Shown here: one piece after another, positions 51,288-60,394 of the stretch
Numbering within the stretch: position 1 is the first letter of the stretch
Layout of the letters: every line of letters begins with the position of its first letter
NCBI RefSeq assembly: GCF_002208095.1
Contig: NZ_CP017990.1
Span: 124,001-188,000 of the forward strand
Direction of reading: 5' to 3'
Length of the DNA stretch: 64,000 nt
Source: Enterobacter cloacae complex sp. ECNIH7
GTDB lineage: Bacteria > Pseudomonadota > Gammaproteobacteria > Enterobacterales > Enterobacteriaceae
Made by a program: the position numbers and the translations under genes
The notes under the pieces: generated by a model
The model's input: the letters and a program-made list of their open reading frames with translations, nothing else
Databases searched by the model: none
Told to the model about the DNA's origin: nothing

Positions 51288-52939
51288 GGGATCATCCAGG
51301 TTAAGACATAGGCCTGCAGGGTGGTGATTACCCCCACCATGCAGGTGAATATCAGGCTGTGTTTCACGGTAAAGCGGAACAGATCCGACTCTTTACCGAC
51401 CAGTCCCACCGCCGCACAGGCAATGGCGATGGATTGTGGAGAGATCATTTTTCCGGTCACGCCGCCGGTGGTATTCGCGGCCACCAGCAGGACGTCCGAC
51501 ACGCCAATCTGCTGGGCTGCCGTTGCCTGCAGCGCGGCGAACAGGGCGTTAGACGAGGTATCGGAACCGGTCAGGAACACCCCCAGCCAGCCGAGGAACG
51601 GCGAGAAGAAGGTGAAGGCGTGGCTGGTATGGGCCAGCGCCAGCGCCAGCGTCGATGACAGGCCGGAGTAGTTCGAGATAAACGCGAACGCCAGCACCAT
51701 GCCGATGGAGTAAATCGGCAGCATCAGCTCTTTAACGGTCGCGGCAAAGGTCTGCACCGCGGCCGCAGGCTTCATGCGCAGCCATACTACGGAAAGAATA
51801 GCGGCAAACAGGATGGCGGTACCGGTGGCGGAGAACCAGTCGAATTTATAGACCGCGGCATACGGCGTGGCAGCGTGCACCACCGGCGGCATACGGGCGA
51901 CCATCTTGTCGAGGAACGGTACGGAGATGTTAATCACCATGTCGTACAGCGCCCCGCCCGGGGCAAACAGGGCTTTAAACGGCGGGATGCTCCACAGGGT
52001 GACCGTTGCGGTCAGGAACAGGAACGGCGACCAGGCGCGGATCACCTGTCCTGCCGTATAGCCCGTACGTGCCAGGGTTTGATCAACCTGCGAAGCGCCC
52101 ATGTCGGCGAAGCGGAAAATACGCACCGGCTGCCAGCGTTTAAGGAACAGCGTCAGACAGACCAGCGACACCAGCGAAGAGATGATGTCCGGCAGCTCCG
52201 GGCCGAGGAAGTTCGAGCTGAGGTATTGAGCGATAGCGAACGAACCGCCCGCCACCATCACCGCAGGCCAGGTCTCCTTCACGCCGCGCCAGCCGTCCAT
52301 AATCGCCATGATCCAGAACAGGACGATAATGGTCAGGAAGGGCAGCTGGCGGCCAACCATCTGGCCGATCTCGAAGCTGTCCAGCCCGGTGACCTGTCCG
52401 GCCACCAGAATCGGAATGCCCATCGCGCCAAACGCAACCGGCGCGGTGTTCACAATCAGGCACAGGCCCGCGGCATAGAGCGGGTTAAAGCCCAGACCCA
52501 CCAGCAGCGCGGCTGTGATCGCCACCGGTGCGCCAAAGCCTGCCGCGCCTTCCAGAAACGCCCCGAAGGAGAAGCCGACAATCAGCATCTGCAGGCGCTG
52601 GTCCGGCGTGATGGAAAGAATCGACGAACGGATTATGTCGAACTGCCCGGTTTTCACCGAGATTTTATAGACAAACACCGCCGCGATGATGATCCACGCA
52701 ATCGGCCACAGGCCGTAGAAGAAACCGTAGACGACGGAGGCCAGCGCGCGATCGACCGGCATTTTATAGAAGAACAGCGCTACCATCAGGGCGATAGCAA
52801 CGGTATACGTCGCGGCGAGGTAGCCCTTCAGCTTGAGCTTAATCAGCGCAAAGAAGAAGAACAGGATCGGAAGCGATGCGATCAGGCTCGACAGCCAGAT
52901 ATTACCGGCTGGGTCGTAGTTTTGTTGCCAGAGGCTCAT
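51284..52939 (-). CDS. lldP: L-lactate permease LldP
   Basis: 551 residues, the E. coli length. It is a proton-coupled lactate (also glycolate) permease of the LctP family, with about 12-14 hydrophobic helices. [19 protein letters not shown] opens it, and a conserved [11 protein letters not shown] loop and [11 protein letters not shown] near the C-terminal part are typical of the family. It is first in lldPRD; ribosome site CAGGAGACC. Confidence 0.98.
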   Translation of the reverse strand: MSLWQQNYDPAGNIWLSSLIASLPILFFFFALIKLKLKGYLAATYTVAIALMVALFFYKMPVDRALASVVYGFFYGLWPIAWIIIAAVFVYKISVKTGQFDIIRSSILSITPDQRLQMLIVGFSFGAFLEGAAGFGAPVAITAALLVGLGFNPLYAAGLCLIVNTAPVAFGAMGIPILVAGQVTGLDSFEIGQMVGRQLPFLTIIVLFWIMAIMDGWRGVKETWPAVMVAGGSFAIAQYLSSNFLGPELPDIISSLVSLVCLTLFLKRWQPVRIFRFADMGASQVDQTLARTGYTAGQVIRAWSPFLFLTATVTLWSIPPFKALFAPGGALYDMVINISVPFLDKMVARMPPVVHAATPYAAVYKFDWFSATGTAILFAAILSVVWLRMKPAAAVQTFAATVKELMLPIYSIGMVLAFAFISNYSGLSSTLALALAHTSHAFTFFSPFLGWLGVFLTGSDTSSNALFAALQATAAQQIGVSDVLLVAANTTGGVTGKMISPQSIAIACAAVGLVGKESDLFRFTVKHSLIFTCMVGVITTLQAYVLTWMIP

Positions 52940-53014
52940 GCAGGTCTCCTGGGGACCAGACAGCCTGCGCTGCGGGTGAGTCTCCGCTCAACTCTGCGTC
53001 ACAGGTTGTGTAAA

Positions 53015-53029
53015 AGTGGTCCTGCCAAT
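53015..53029. promoter_or_regulatory. Candidate LldR operator, promoter-proximal
   Basis: AGTGG-TCCTG-CCAAT, a TGG-N5-CCA palindrome of the type bound by GntR/FCD regulators such as LldR. Its centre (53022) is 83 bp upstream of the lldP ATG and 126 bp from the second copy. Confidence 0.65.
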
Positions 53030-53140
53030 GTTGTGTTGTAGGGTTAATGACAATGAATGGTTAACCAAATGTTATGGTCAAGCAATGAGTTTGTGAGCGG
53101 AAATAATGGAATTGTGAACCGGGGAAGAAAGAAAAGGGGG

Positions 53141-53155
53141 ATTGGTTGGGCCAAT
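53141..53155. promoter_or_regulatory. Candidate LldR operator, distal
   Basis: ATTGG-TTGGG-CCAAT, a perfect ATTGG/CCAAT inverted repeat with the same 5-bp spacer as the proximal site. The 126-bp spacing is about 12 helical turns and matches the two-operator arrangement known for E. coli lldP, where a repression loop is proposed. Confidence 0.7.
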
Positions 53156-53178
53156 TTGAAGCGGGGTGGGGCCTGATG

Positions 53179-53267
53179 CCCTCACCCCGTCCCTCTCCCA
53201 TGGGGAGAGGGAGAAAACCGCACCGTACAGTCCCCTCGCCCCTTTTGGGAGAGGGTTAGGGTGAGGG
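53179..53267. repeat. GC-rich nested palindromic repeat, copy 1
   Basis: Outer arms CCCTCACCCCGTCCCTCTCCC (53179-53199) and its near reverse complement (53247-53267) differ at 3 of 21 positions. Inside the left arm a second hairpin forms (TCCCTCTCCC-ATG-GGGAGAGGGA, 53190-53212). The unit follows the yibL stop codon and may act as its transcript end. Related copies lie at 55461-55521 and 60347-60367. Confidence 0.8.
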
Positions 53268-53274
53268 GGAAGTA

Positions 53275-53637
53275 TCAGAACGCGGTCTTACAAAAACCCG
53301 TCATCTCTTTCAGGCCCATTTCGCGGCCAAGCTCGGTCATCGGGTGTACCACCACCAGACCGCGGACGCTTTTCTTCAGCTTGCCCATGTCGGCCTGTTC
53401 TTTTTTGGTGATCGCGCGGCGGTGCGGCATGTTCATCAGCTTCTGCGCTTCTTTGCTCAGCTTCTGGCCTTTCACTTCGCGCAGGCGCTCGATTTCTTTT
53501 TCCAGCGTGGCGGCTTCTTTTTCCAGCTCGGCGTACTTCTCGGCGGAATCGACCAGTGACAGGCCAGCCATCTGATGGCGGATCAGATCCAGGCGGTCGC
53601 TCAGGCGTTTAATTTCGTTCTTTTCGACTTCTTTCAT
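53275..53637 (-). CDS. yibL: YibL, ribosome-associated DUF2810 protein
   Basis: 120 residues, as in E. coli. The N-terminal half is a charged coiled coil ([37 protein letters not shown], about residues 1-58); the C-terminal half is basic and ends GFCKTAF. E. coli YibL is reported to co-sediment with ribosomes; its function is unknown. It is downstream of mtlR on the same strand (58 bp gap). Confidence 0.95.
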   Translation of the reverse strand: MKEVEKNEIKRLSDRLDLIRHQMAGLSLVDSAEKYAELEKEAATLEKEIERLREVKGQKLSKEAQKLMNMPHRRAITKKEQADMGKLKKSVRGLVVVHPMTELGREMGLKEMTGFCKTAF

Positions 53638-53695
53638 GACAAATAACTCTGAAAACGGGGAATTTACAGGGAAGGATACACCAATGTGAGCAGGC

Positions 53696-54286
53696 TTACT
53701 TCTGAAACGCTTTTTTTAAGCTGATTCGGGAAATCAGCTCAGTCAGGGAGAGAACCATCGTGGAACGGACAACCTGTTGATAACGCAGCTTTTGCATCGC
53801 GTAGAGCTCAGGGTCGCTGTTATCAAAATGGGGAGCAGGGGGCAGCGCGGTGACGCAGTGCAGCTCGCCGAAGGGCCCCAGGATCTCATCATCGGTAAAG
53901 GTGTACTCGTTACCGTCATGATTGAGTTCTTCGCGCAGCGCCATTAACAGCTCCGCATCTTCATACTCTTGTCGGTTGAGCACGCCAAGACCATAAATCA
54001 GCTTCAGACGCACGGATAGATCGCCCAGCGGTCCGTCTCCGTCCAGTAACGGTTCTACAGCATACTTTACCGCGTAGTCGTCTTTGCGAAACACCTGAAG
54101 CACCAGGATATTCACCGCCTCGGTTAACAGCTCGACGGCGGCAATCAGGAAGCTTCGTACGGTTTTGCCAGCATTCAGACGCTCAAGCACACGATTTTCA
54201 AAGGCCTGGGTTTGTTCCATTATTGCCTGCATATCTGACAATCTATTATTTGGGCGCAGGTTAACCTGCGCCGCACTGTGCATCAT
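53696..54286 (-). CDS. mtlR: Mannitol operon repressor MtlR
   Basis: 196 residues from the ATG at 54286, or 195 from the adjacent ATG at 54283; both overlap the mtlD stop. [23 protein letters not shown] and the rest match E. coli MtlR. The protein is all-helical, has no recognisable DNA-binding motif, and is thought to act through partners (binding to HPr has been reported) to keep mtlAD low without mannitol. Overlap with mtlD implies coupled translation. Confidence 0.96.
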   Translation of the reverse strand: MMHSAAQVNLRPNNRLSDMQAIMEQTQAFENRVLERLNAGKTVRSFLIAAVELLTEAVNILVLQVFRKDDYAVKYAVEPLLDGDGPLGDLSVRLKLIYGLGVLNRQEYEDAELLMALREELNHDGNEYTFTDDEILGPFGELHCVTALPPAPHFDNSDPELYAMQKLRYQQVVRSTMVLSLTELISRISLKKAFQK

Positions 54287-55431
54287 TTGGTTGCGTTGTA
54301 TGCGTTAACCGCCTCCACAACCACGTCGCTGTTGGCGTCCAGACCGGAAATCTGCGCCAGCGCAGCCTGCGCGCCTTTGTCATCAATCAGCTGAGCCAGT
54401 TCCTGCGCCTGTGGGTCCTGCTCGCTGCGGTAGTGCATCGCGGCGGCAATCCCTTTCACCAGGTTGGCGTGCGGCAGGCCGTATTCCAGCGTGCCCAGCA
54501 GCGGCTTAATCAGACGGTCGCCCGCGCTCAGTTTGCGCAGAGGCTGACGGCCCACGCGTTCAACGTCATCTTTCAGATACGGATTTTCAAAGCGACCGAG
54601 GATTTTCTGGATGTATGCTGCGTGTTTATCAGCATCAAAACCGTAGCGTTTGATCAGCACCGCGCCGCTCTCTTCCATTGCCCCTTTTACCACCGCGCGG
54701 ATCTTCTCATCGAGGATCGCATCACGAATGGTCTGATGACCGGCCAATTTTCCGAGGTACGCGGTTATAGCATGCCCGGTGTTCAGCGTGAAGAGTTTGC
54801 GTTCGACAAATGCCATCAGGTTATCGGTTAATTCCATTCCCGGAATGGTCGGCAGGGCGCCTTTAAACTGGGTTTTATCAACGATCCACTCGCTGAAGGT
54901 TTCCACAGTCACTTCCAACGGGTCGTTGGTGGCGGATTCAGACGGCGGAACGATGCGGTCCACGGCGGAATCCACAAACCCGACGTGCGCTTCAACCCAG
55001 GCTTTGTCTTCATCTGCTACAGCGTTGAGCACGTGGCCTTTCAGCTGCGTGGTGCCGCGCACCATGTTTTCACAGGCGATGATGTTCAGCGGGGTGTCGA
55101 TGCCCTGCGCTTTACGTTTTGCCAGGCCTTTCGCAACCGCAGGGGCGATACGCTCAAGAACGACCGGACCCACGGCCGTGGTGACCAGATCGACGCTGGC
55201 GATCAGGTCGATAACGTCTTCCCCGATGCTGCTGACCGCGTTGACGCCGGATACCGTCTCAACCTGCTCGTTTTCACCGACTACATGGACCTGATAGCTA
55301 TGACGCGCATTCAGGGCATCCAGGACCACCTGATTCACATCGGCGAATGTCAGCGTAATGCCCGCGTCTGCCAGCAGTTTACCGATAAAACCACGACCGA
55401 TGTTACCTGCGCCAAAATGTAATGCTTTCAT
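54283..55431 (-). CDS. mtlD: Mannitol-1-phosphate 5-dehydrogenase MtlD
   Basis: 382 residues, as in E. coli. It oxidises mannitol 1-phosphate, delivered by MtlA, to fructose 6-phosphate with NAD+. The Rossmann start [17 protein letters not shown] and the catalytic Lys/His region ([19 protein letters not shown]) are intact. The ATG at 55431 is chosen; an in-frame ATG at 55449 lies in the repeat flank. It is separated from mtlA by 98 bp containing a palindromic repeat. Confidence 0.98.
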   Translation of the reverse strand: MKALHFGAGNIGRGFIGKLLADAGITLTFADVNQVVLDALNARHSYQVHVVGENEQVETVSGVNAVSSIGEDVIDLIASVDLVTTAVGPVVLERIAPAVAKGLAKRKAQGIDTPLNIIACENMVRGTTQLKGHVLNAVADEDKAWVEAHVGFVDSAVDRIVPPSESATNDPLEVTVETFSEWIVDKTQFKGALPTIPGMELTDNLMAFVERKLFTLNTGHAITAYLGKLAGHQTIRDAILDEKIRAVVKGAMEESGAVLIKRYGFDADKHAAYIQKILGRFENPYLKDDVERVGRQPLRKLSAGDRLIKPLLGTLEYGLPHANLVKGIAAAMHYRSEQDPQAQELAQLIDDKGAQAALAQISGLDANSDVVVEAVNAYNATK

Positions 55432-55460
55432 AGATTTAACCTTCATCAATGTTTTTACCC

Positions 55461-55521
55461 GAGAGGGCTGGGGTGAGGAACGTTTCCCCTCACCCTAGCC
55501 CTCTCCCCAGAGGGGAGAGGG
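55461..55521. repeat. GC-rich nested palindromic repeat, copy 2 (between mtlA and mtlD)
   Basis: GAGAGGGCTGGGGTGAGG (55461-55478) pairs with 55488-55505 (one mismatch in 18). The segment CCCTCTCCCC (55499-55508) also pairs perfectly with GGGGAGAGGG (55512-55521). The two hairpins share bases, so only one can form at a time. Located inside the mtlAD operon, it could stabilise mtlA mRNA or lower mtlD read-through. Confidence 0.8.
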
Positions 55522-55529
55522 AAGAGGAC

Positions 55530-57437
55530 TTATTTGTTAAGAAGTGCCAGGACTTCTTCCACGCTGGTAGTGCTCGCCAGACGCGCAATGACAGACTCAT
55601 CGTCCAGCGCGTTGGTCAGGCTGGTAATCACCTGAATGTGCTCGTTGTTGCGAGCGGCGATACCAATCACCAGACGGGCGATGTCGTCTTCTTCTTCACC
55701 GAAGCGCACGCCCTGCGGATACTGACAGAATACGACGCCGGTTTTCAGGACGCGATCTTTCGCTTCAACCGTACCGTGCGGCACCGCGATGGATTCGCCC
55801 AGGTAGGTTGGCGTCAGTTTTTCGCGTTCCAGCATCGCGTCAACATATTCAGGCTGAACGTAGCCTCCTTTCACCAGCTGCTCGCCGGCAAAGCGAATCG
55901 CTTCTTCTTTGGTTGCCGCTGTGCGACCGAGGAAGATGTTTTCCGCACCCAGTTTGAACAGGTGGGCGTTGCTCTCGTCAAAGCTGTCCTGCAGGCTTGA
56001 GCGCACTTTCACTTCGTTGTCTTCGTGACGCTGCGCCGCAACCAGACGTTCGGTCAGGCTGGTGTACAGGCCGCTGTCGAGGAAGTTAGTCAGCGAAATG
56101 TGCTGTGCCTGCGGTACCTGGCGCATGGCGCGTTCAGTCAGGTCGCGGTGCGTGATGACCAGGTCAACGTCCGGCGGCAGGCTGTTAATGGCGCTGTTGG
56201 TGACGGAGATGTTGGTCAGGCCCGCATCCTGCACTTTCTTACGCAGCACGCCTGCACCCATTGCGCTGGAACCCATACCGGCGTCACAGGCAACGATGAT
56301 TTTACGCACGTGGCTCAGGTCGTTAGAGACATCACCAGCCGCCAGCGGGGTCGCGCCTTTGGATTCGGCTTTCATGTCGTGCATACGACGGGTCGCCGCT
56401 TCAATATCGTCGTCTTCTTTCACTTTGCTGGTTTTCAGCAGGATAGAAGAGACCACGAATGAGACCGCCATTGCCGCACAGATGGCCGCGATGTTCGCGA
56501 AGTACGCCCCTTTTGGCGTCATCGCCAGCACCGCCAGGATAGAACCCGGAGAGGCTGGAGACACCAGACCGCCGCCCAGCACGCTCAGGGTGAACACGCC
56601 GGTCATACCGCCAAGGATAACGGCCAGGATCAGACGTGGGTTCATCAGCACGTACGGGAAGTAAATTTCGTGGATACCGCCCAGGAAGTGGATGATTGCC
56701 GCACCGCCAGCAGACTGCTTAGCGCTGCCGCGACCAAAGAACATGTACGCCAGCAGTACGCCCATACCCGGACCCGGGTTGGCTTCAATCAGGAAGAAGA
56801 TAGACTTGCCGAGATCGTGAGACTGCTGAATACCCAGCGGCGAGAAGATGCCGTGGTTGATAGCGTTGTTGAGGAACAGGATTTTCGCCGGTTCTACGAA
56901 GATAGACGCCAGCGGCAGCATGTCGTGCGCAACCATGAAGTTAACGCCTGCCGCCAGAATTTTGGACAGCACTTCAACCGCAGGGCCAATGCCGAGGAAC
57001 GCCAGAATCGCGAGGATCATCCCGATGATGCCCGCAGAGAAGTTGTTCACCAGCATTTCGAAGCCGGATTTGATCTTACCATCAACCCAGACGTCGAATT
57101 TCTTAATCGCCCAGCCGCCCAGAGGACCGGCAATCATTGCTCCGAGGAACATCGGCATATCCGCACCGACGATAACACCCATGGTCGTGATAGCGCCCAC
57201 TACGCCACCACGGTCACCGCCCACCAGACGACCACCGGTGAAACCGATGAGCAGCGGCAGGAGATAGGTAATCATTGGGCCAACAAGTTTCGCCAGCGTT
57301 TCGTTAGGCAACCACCCTGTCGGAATGAACAATGCAGTGATGATACCCCACGCGATAAACGCGCCGATATTTGGCATCACCATGTTGCTGAGGAAACGAC
57401 CAAAGCTTTGAACTTTGATCTTGAAATCGGATGACAT
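55530..57437 (-). CDS. mtlA: PTS mannitol transporter EIICBA, MtlA
   Basis: 635 residues, against 637 in E. coli. It imports mannitol and phosphorylates it on the way. The membrane IIC domain fills about residues 1-340, the IIB domain carries the phospho-Cys in IIVACDAGMGSSAMG (about residue 384), and the IIA domain the phospho-His in GESIAVPHGTVEAKD (about residue 553). All three phosphorylation signatures are intact. The start follows GAAGAAGGGGTG. It is first in mtlA-mtlD-mtlR, with an array of CRP boxes upstream. Confidence 0.98.
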   Translation of the reverse strand: MSSDFKIKVQSFGRFLSNMVMPNIGAFIAWGIITALFIPTGWLPNETLAKLVGPMITYLLPLLIGFTGGRLVGGDRGGVVGAITTMGVIVGADMPMFLGAMIAGPLGGWAIKKFDVWVDGKIKSGFEMLVNNFSAGIIGMILAILAFLGIGPAVEVLSKILAAGVNFMVAHDMLPLASIFVEPAKILFLNNAINHGIFSPLGIQQSHDLGKSIFFLIEANPGPGMGVLLAYMFFGRGSAKQSAGGAAIIHFLGGIHEIYFPYVLMNPRLILAVILGGMTGVFTLSVLGGGLVSPASPGSILAVLAMTPKGAYFANIAAICAAMAVSFVVSSILLKTSKVKEDDDIEAATRRMHDMKAESKGATPLAAGDVSNDLSHVRKIIVACDAGMGSSAMGAGVLRKKVQDAGLTNISVTNSAINSLPPDVDLVITHRDLTERAMRQVPQAQHISLTNFLDSGLYTSLTERLVAAQRHEDNEVKVRSSLQDSFDESNAHLFKLGAENIFLGRTAATKEEAIRFAGEQLVKGGYVQPEYVDAMLEREKLTPTYLGESIAVPHGTVEAKDRVLKTGVVFCQYPQGVRFGEEEDDIARLVIGIAARNNEHIQVITSLTNALDDESVIARLASTTSVEEVLALLNK

Positions 57438-57528
57438 AAAACACCCCTTCTTCTGTTTACGCTTAGGCTTGCGGCCCGAGGTTTATTGTTAATGAGGCGG
57501 CAGAGGTAGCCGGGCCCTGTTCTGATGC

Positions 57529-57544
57529 TGTGAAATCTGGCACT
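57529..57544. promoter_or_regulatory. Weak CRP-like site, mtl
   Basis: TGTGA-AATCTG-GCACT: perfect left half, 3 of 5 in the right half. It is closest to mtlA; centre 49 bp from the next box. Confidence 0.4.
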
Positions 57545-57577
57545 GAATCGTTCAACTGTCCAGACAGCGAAAATTTG

Positions 57578-57593
57578 TGTGACGCATGTCACG
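57578..57593. promoter_or_regulatory. CRP site, mtl
   Basis: TGTGA-CGCATG-TCACG matches 9 of 10 positions of the CRP consensus TGTGA-N6-TCACA. Confidence 0.75.
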
Positions 57594-57621
57594 TAAAGAT
57601 AGGGGGTGTGGATGTCAATGA

Positions 57622-57637
57622 GGTGATCCTGGTCACA
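57622..57637. promoter_or_regulatory. CRP site, mtl
   Basis: GGTGA-TCCTGG-TCACA matches 9 of 10 consensus positions; centre 44 bp from the previous box. Confidence 0.75.
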
Positions 57638-57694
57638 AAAAAGGTGGGCAAAAAAAATACAATGGCGAGAAATACGGCAAAAACCATCCTTTTT

Positions 57695-57710
57695 TGTGAT
57701 GGTTGTCACG
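57695..57710. promoter_or_regulatory. CRP site, mtl
   Basis: TGTGA-TGGTTG-TCACG matches 9 of 10 consensus positions; centre 73 bp from the previous box. Confidence 0.75.
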
Positions 57711-57738
57711 CTTTGGTTTTGTGTGTTTGTTTCTGGAT

Positions 57739-57754
57739 TGTGACTGATTTCACA
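57739..57754. promoter_or_regulatory. CRP site, mtl
   Basis: TGTGA-CTGATT-TCACA is a perfect match to the consensus. It is the farthest from mtlA and nearest to yibI. E. coli mtlA is known for about five CRP sites, which fits this array. Confidence 0.8.
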
Positions 57755-58096
57755 AAATATTTTTATGCAGATTTCTCCGGCTGTGATCGGCGGCAAACTC
57801 TGTTTAGCGATTCGGCGTCAGGATGGCATAGCGCGACACGTTAAGCTAAAAAACCACTTTTGATGTGTGGTATGGCGAAAAGTTAAAACGTGGATTACGC
57901 TCATATTGTAAGGTTAAGTATATTATTATTCAGGATATATTTTGACACGCTTATAAACTTGCACGGAGATATTATAAAAACCGATACTCCTCGGCTCTGA
58001 AATAACCAGCATACCTTATGTATTTCAAAATAAATTAATTAGGTTGCGTACTGTTTTATTAATTCAATGAGTTGACGTTGTTTAAGTGAGGAGAAT

Positions 58097-58453
58097 ATGT
58101 TTCTCAACTATTTTGCGCTGGGCGTATTGATTTTTGTATTTCTGGTTCTCTTTTATGGAATCATCGCCATCCATGACATTCCTTATAATATGGCCAAAAA
58201 GCGTAACCATCCGCATGCCGATGCGATTCATACGGCAGGTTGGATTAGCCTGTTTACGCTCCATGCCATCTGGCCGTTCCTGTGGATATGGGCCACGCTG
58301 TACCGTGAAGATCGCGGCTGGGGGATGCAAAACCACATCACCAAGCCTGATGAGGTTCCGGGCATGGATGCGCTGGCCAAACGTGTGGCCGAATTAGAAC
58401 AAAAGCTGGCCGCGGTAAAGCCTGCTGCTGATAAGAACACGCTGGAGCGCTAA
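58097..58453 (+). CDS. yibI: YibI, DUF3302 inner-membrane protein
   Basis: 118 residues. Two membrane helices (about 5-27 and 48-68) and a charged C-terminal tail with a short coiled coil ([16 protein letters not shown]). It matches E. coli YibI (DUF3302). It is encoded 2 nt before yibH, an HlyD-type protein, so the two probably work as one membrane unit; the small protein may be a partner or anchor for YibH. The transported substrate is unknown. Confidence 0.93.
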   Translation: MFLNYFALGVLIFVFLVLFYGIIAIHDIPYNMAKKRNHPHADAIHTAGWISLFTLHAIWPFLWIWATLYREDRGWGMQNHITKPDEVPGMDALAKRVAELEQKLAAVKPAADKNTLER

Positions 58454-58455
58454 TC

Positions 58456-59592
58456 ATGGATCTGTTGATTATTTTGACCTACGTGGCATTTGCCTGGGCC
58501 ATCTTTAAAATATTCCGCATTCCGGTAAACCAGTGGACGCTTGCCACCGCAACATTAGGCGGGGTGTTTATTGTTGCCGGACTTATTCTGTTAATGAACT
58601 ATAACCATCCATACACCTTTACGGCGCAAAAAGCGGTTATTTCTATTCCGATTACGCCGCAGGTTACCGGGGTGGTTAGTGAAGTGACCGATAAAAATAA
58701 CCAGCTCATTAAAAAAGGCGAAGTGTTATTTAAACTGGATCCGGGCCGCTATCAGGCGCGCGTCGACAGACTCCAGGCCGACCTGGTGACCGCGACGCAT
58801 AATATCGACAATCTTAAAGCGCAGCTGGCGGAAGCCGTCGCCAATACGACGCGCGTTTCCGCAGAGCGTGACCGCCTGTATAAAGATTATCAGCGCTACC
58901 TGAAAGGCAGCCAGGCGAAGGTGAATCCGTTCTCTGAAAGCGATATCGACAACGCGCGGCAGAACTATCTGGCGCAGGATGCGCTGGTGAAAGGCTCCGT
59001 TGCTGAACAGACGCAAATTCAAAGCCAGCTGGACAGCATGGTGAACGGCGAGCAGTCGCAGATTGCCTCCTTACGCGCGCAGCTTGCCGAAGCCAAATAC
59101 AACCTGGATCAGACCGTGGTCCGTGCGCCAAGCGATGGTTACATCACCCAGGTGCTGATCCGTCCGGGGACGTACGCCGCCGCGCTGCCGCTGCGTCCGG
59201 TGATGGTCTTTATTCCTGAACAGAAGCGTCAGATCGTGGCCCAGTTCCGTCAGAACTCGCTGCTGCGTCTGAAGCCGGGCGATGAAGCGGAAGTGGTGTT
59301 TAACGCACTCCCGGGTCAGGTGTTTACCGGTAAGCTCACCAGCGTTCTGCCAGTAGTGCCAGGCGGGTCTTATCAGGCACAGGGTGCGCTGCAGGCACTG
59401 ACAGTCGTGCCGGGTACGGATGGCGTACAGGCGTTAATTGAGCTGGAGCCTAACGCCGATGTCGATGCCCTGCCAGAAGGTATCTATGCCCAGGTGGCGG
59501 TCTACTCGGACCATTTCGCCCACGTCTCGGTGATGCGTAAAGTATTGCTGCGCATGACCAGCTGGATGCACTACCTCTATCTCGATCACTAA
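58456..59592 (+). CDS. yibH: YibH, HlyD-family membrane fusion protein
   Basis: 378 residues, as in E. coli. An N-terminal region with two hydrophobic stretches (about 3-20 and 29-48) is followed by a lipoyl/barrel-sandwich hybrid half-motif ([24 protein letters not shown]), a long coiled-coil hairpin (about 95-210), the second lipoyl half ([17 protein letters not shown]) and a beta-barrel. This is the layout of periplasmic adaptors of tripartite exporters (EmrA/AaeA type). No inner-membrane pump is encoded beside it, so its partner is unknown. Confidence 0.94.
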   Translation: MDLLIILTYVAFAWAIFKIFRIPVNQWTLATATLGGVFIVAGLILLMNYNHPYTFTAQKAVISIPITPQVTGVVSEVTDKNNQLIKKGEVLFKLDPGRYQARVDRLQADLVTATHNIDNLKAQLAEAVANTTRVSAERDRLYKDYQRYLKGSQAKVNPFSESDIDNARQNYLAQDALVKGSVAEQTQIQSQLDSMVNGEQSQIASLRAQLAEAKYNLDQTVVRAPSDGYITQVLIRPGTYAAALPLRPVMVFIPEQKRQIVAQFRQNSLLRLKPGDEAEVVFNALPGQVFTGKLTSVLPVVPGGSYQAQGALQALTVVPGTDGVQALIELEPNADVDALPEGIYAQVAVYSDHFAHVSVMRKVLLRMTSWMHYLYLDH

Positions 59593-59600
59593 TCCTTCCG

Positions 59601-59635
59601 GGGCAGGAATGCGACACGCAAACCTGCCCTTTTTT
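59601..59635 (+). terminator. yibIH terminator
   Basis: GGGCAGG / CCTGCCC (7 bp, 15-nt loop) followed by TTTTTT, 9 bp past the yibH stop. Confidence 0.88.
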
Positions 59636-59682
59636 CATCGCTTGATCCATACTGACTTTTTTCCGGCATCAAGGATCAGGCA

Positions 59683-60291
59683 ATGAAACTCATCGGTAGC
59701 TACACCAGTCCCTTCGTGCGAAAGATCTCGATTCTCCTGCTGGAGAAAGGGATTGAATTTGAATTCATCAATGAACAGCCCTACAACGCTGAAAACGGCG
59801 TCGCGCAGTACAACCCGCTGGGGAAAGTCCCGGCGCTGGTGACGGACGAGGGCGAATACTGGTTCGATTCCCCGATTATTGCGGAGTATATCGAGCTGCT
59901 GGGCGTTGCCCCGGCAATGCTGCCGGCTGACCCAAAAGCGGCGCTGGCAGTGAAGCAAATTGAAGCCCTGGCCGATGGCATTATGGATGCGGCGTTAACC
60001 TCCGTGCGTGAACAGGCAAGGCCCGTCGCCCAGCAGTCGGAAACGGAACTGTTACGCCAGCGGGAAAAAATCAGCCGCAGCCTGGACAGGTGCGAACAGC
60101 TTATCCGGGAAGGAAAGATTCAAACCGACAGCCTGAACCTGGCAACCATCGCTATCGCCTGCGCCATCGGCTATCTCAACTTCCGCCGGGTTTCCCCTGG
60201 CTGGTGCGTCGACCGTCCGCTGCTGGTGAAACTTGCAGACACGCTTTTTAGCCGCGAGAGCTTTGCCCGTACCGAACCGCCAAAGGCTTGA
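59683..60291 (+). CDS. yibF: Glutathione S-transferase-like protein YibF
   Basis: 202 residues, as in E. coli YibF. The N-terminal thioredoxin-like domain ([19 protein letters not shown]; then the cis-Pro segment GKVPALV and the glutathione-gamma-Glu site [10 protein letters not shown]) is joined to an all-helical C-terminal domain. It is probably a cytoplasmic glutathione-binding enzyme; substrate unknown. The gene lies between the yibIH terminator and selA, as in E. coli. Confidence 0.94.
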   Translation: MKLIGSYTSPFVRKISILLLEKGIEFEFINEQPYNAENGVAQYNPLGKVPALVTDEGEYWFDSPIIAEYIELLGVAPAMLPADPKAALAVKQIEALADGIMDAALTSVREQARPVAQQSETELLRQREKISRSLDRCEQLIREGKIQTDSLNLATIAIACAIGYLNFRRVSPGWCVDRPLLVKLADTLFSRESFARTEPPKA

Positions 60292-60346
60292 CGCGGGTTA
60301 TAACACTTCGGCGTCGGAGGTTGTACAATCCCTCCACATGTTAACT

Positions 60347-60367
60347 CCCTCTCCCGTCGGGAGGGGG
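60347..60367. repeat. GC-rich palindromic repeat, short copy 3
   Basis: CCCTCTCCC-GTC-GGGAGGGGG, a degenerate single hairpin of the family seen at 53179 and 55461. It lies 27 bp upstream of the selA ATG, in the yibF-selA gap, and may fold in the leader of the selAB mRNA. Confidence 0.65.
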
Positions 60368-60394
60368 GAAGATATTTACTCGCCAGGCGCCTTC

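Larger units (their letters stand above)
52940..53274. promoter_or_regulatory. lldP control region and yibL 3' flank
   Basis: 335 bp without a gene. From the lldP side it holds the 5' leader, one LldR-type operator (53015-53029), an AT-rich stretch with GTTAA-like words that could bind ArcA (about 53040-53090), and a second operator (53141-53155). Beyond that is the GC-rich palindromic repeat (53179-53267) that ends against the yibL stop codon. Confidence 0.7.
57438..58096. promoter_or_regulatory. mtlA / yibI divergent control region
   Basis: 659 bp without a gene. The mtlA half (to about 57760) contains the five CRP-like boxes listed separately. The part from 57845 to 58090 is very AT-rich (for example TAAGTATATTATTATTC and TAAATTAATTAGG) and ends in the yibI ribosome site AAGTGAGGAGAAT. 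No further ORF or known RNA was recognised in it. Confidence 0.7.

Noticed and set aside
51875..53041. 388-codon open frame antisense to lldP
   Set aside because: Very rich in Arg, His and Gln, opposite a conserved permease gene; an artefact of codon bias.
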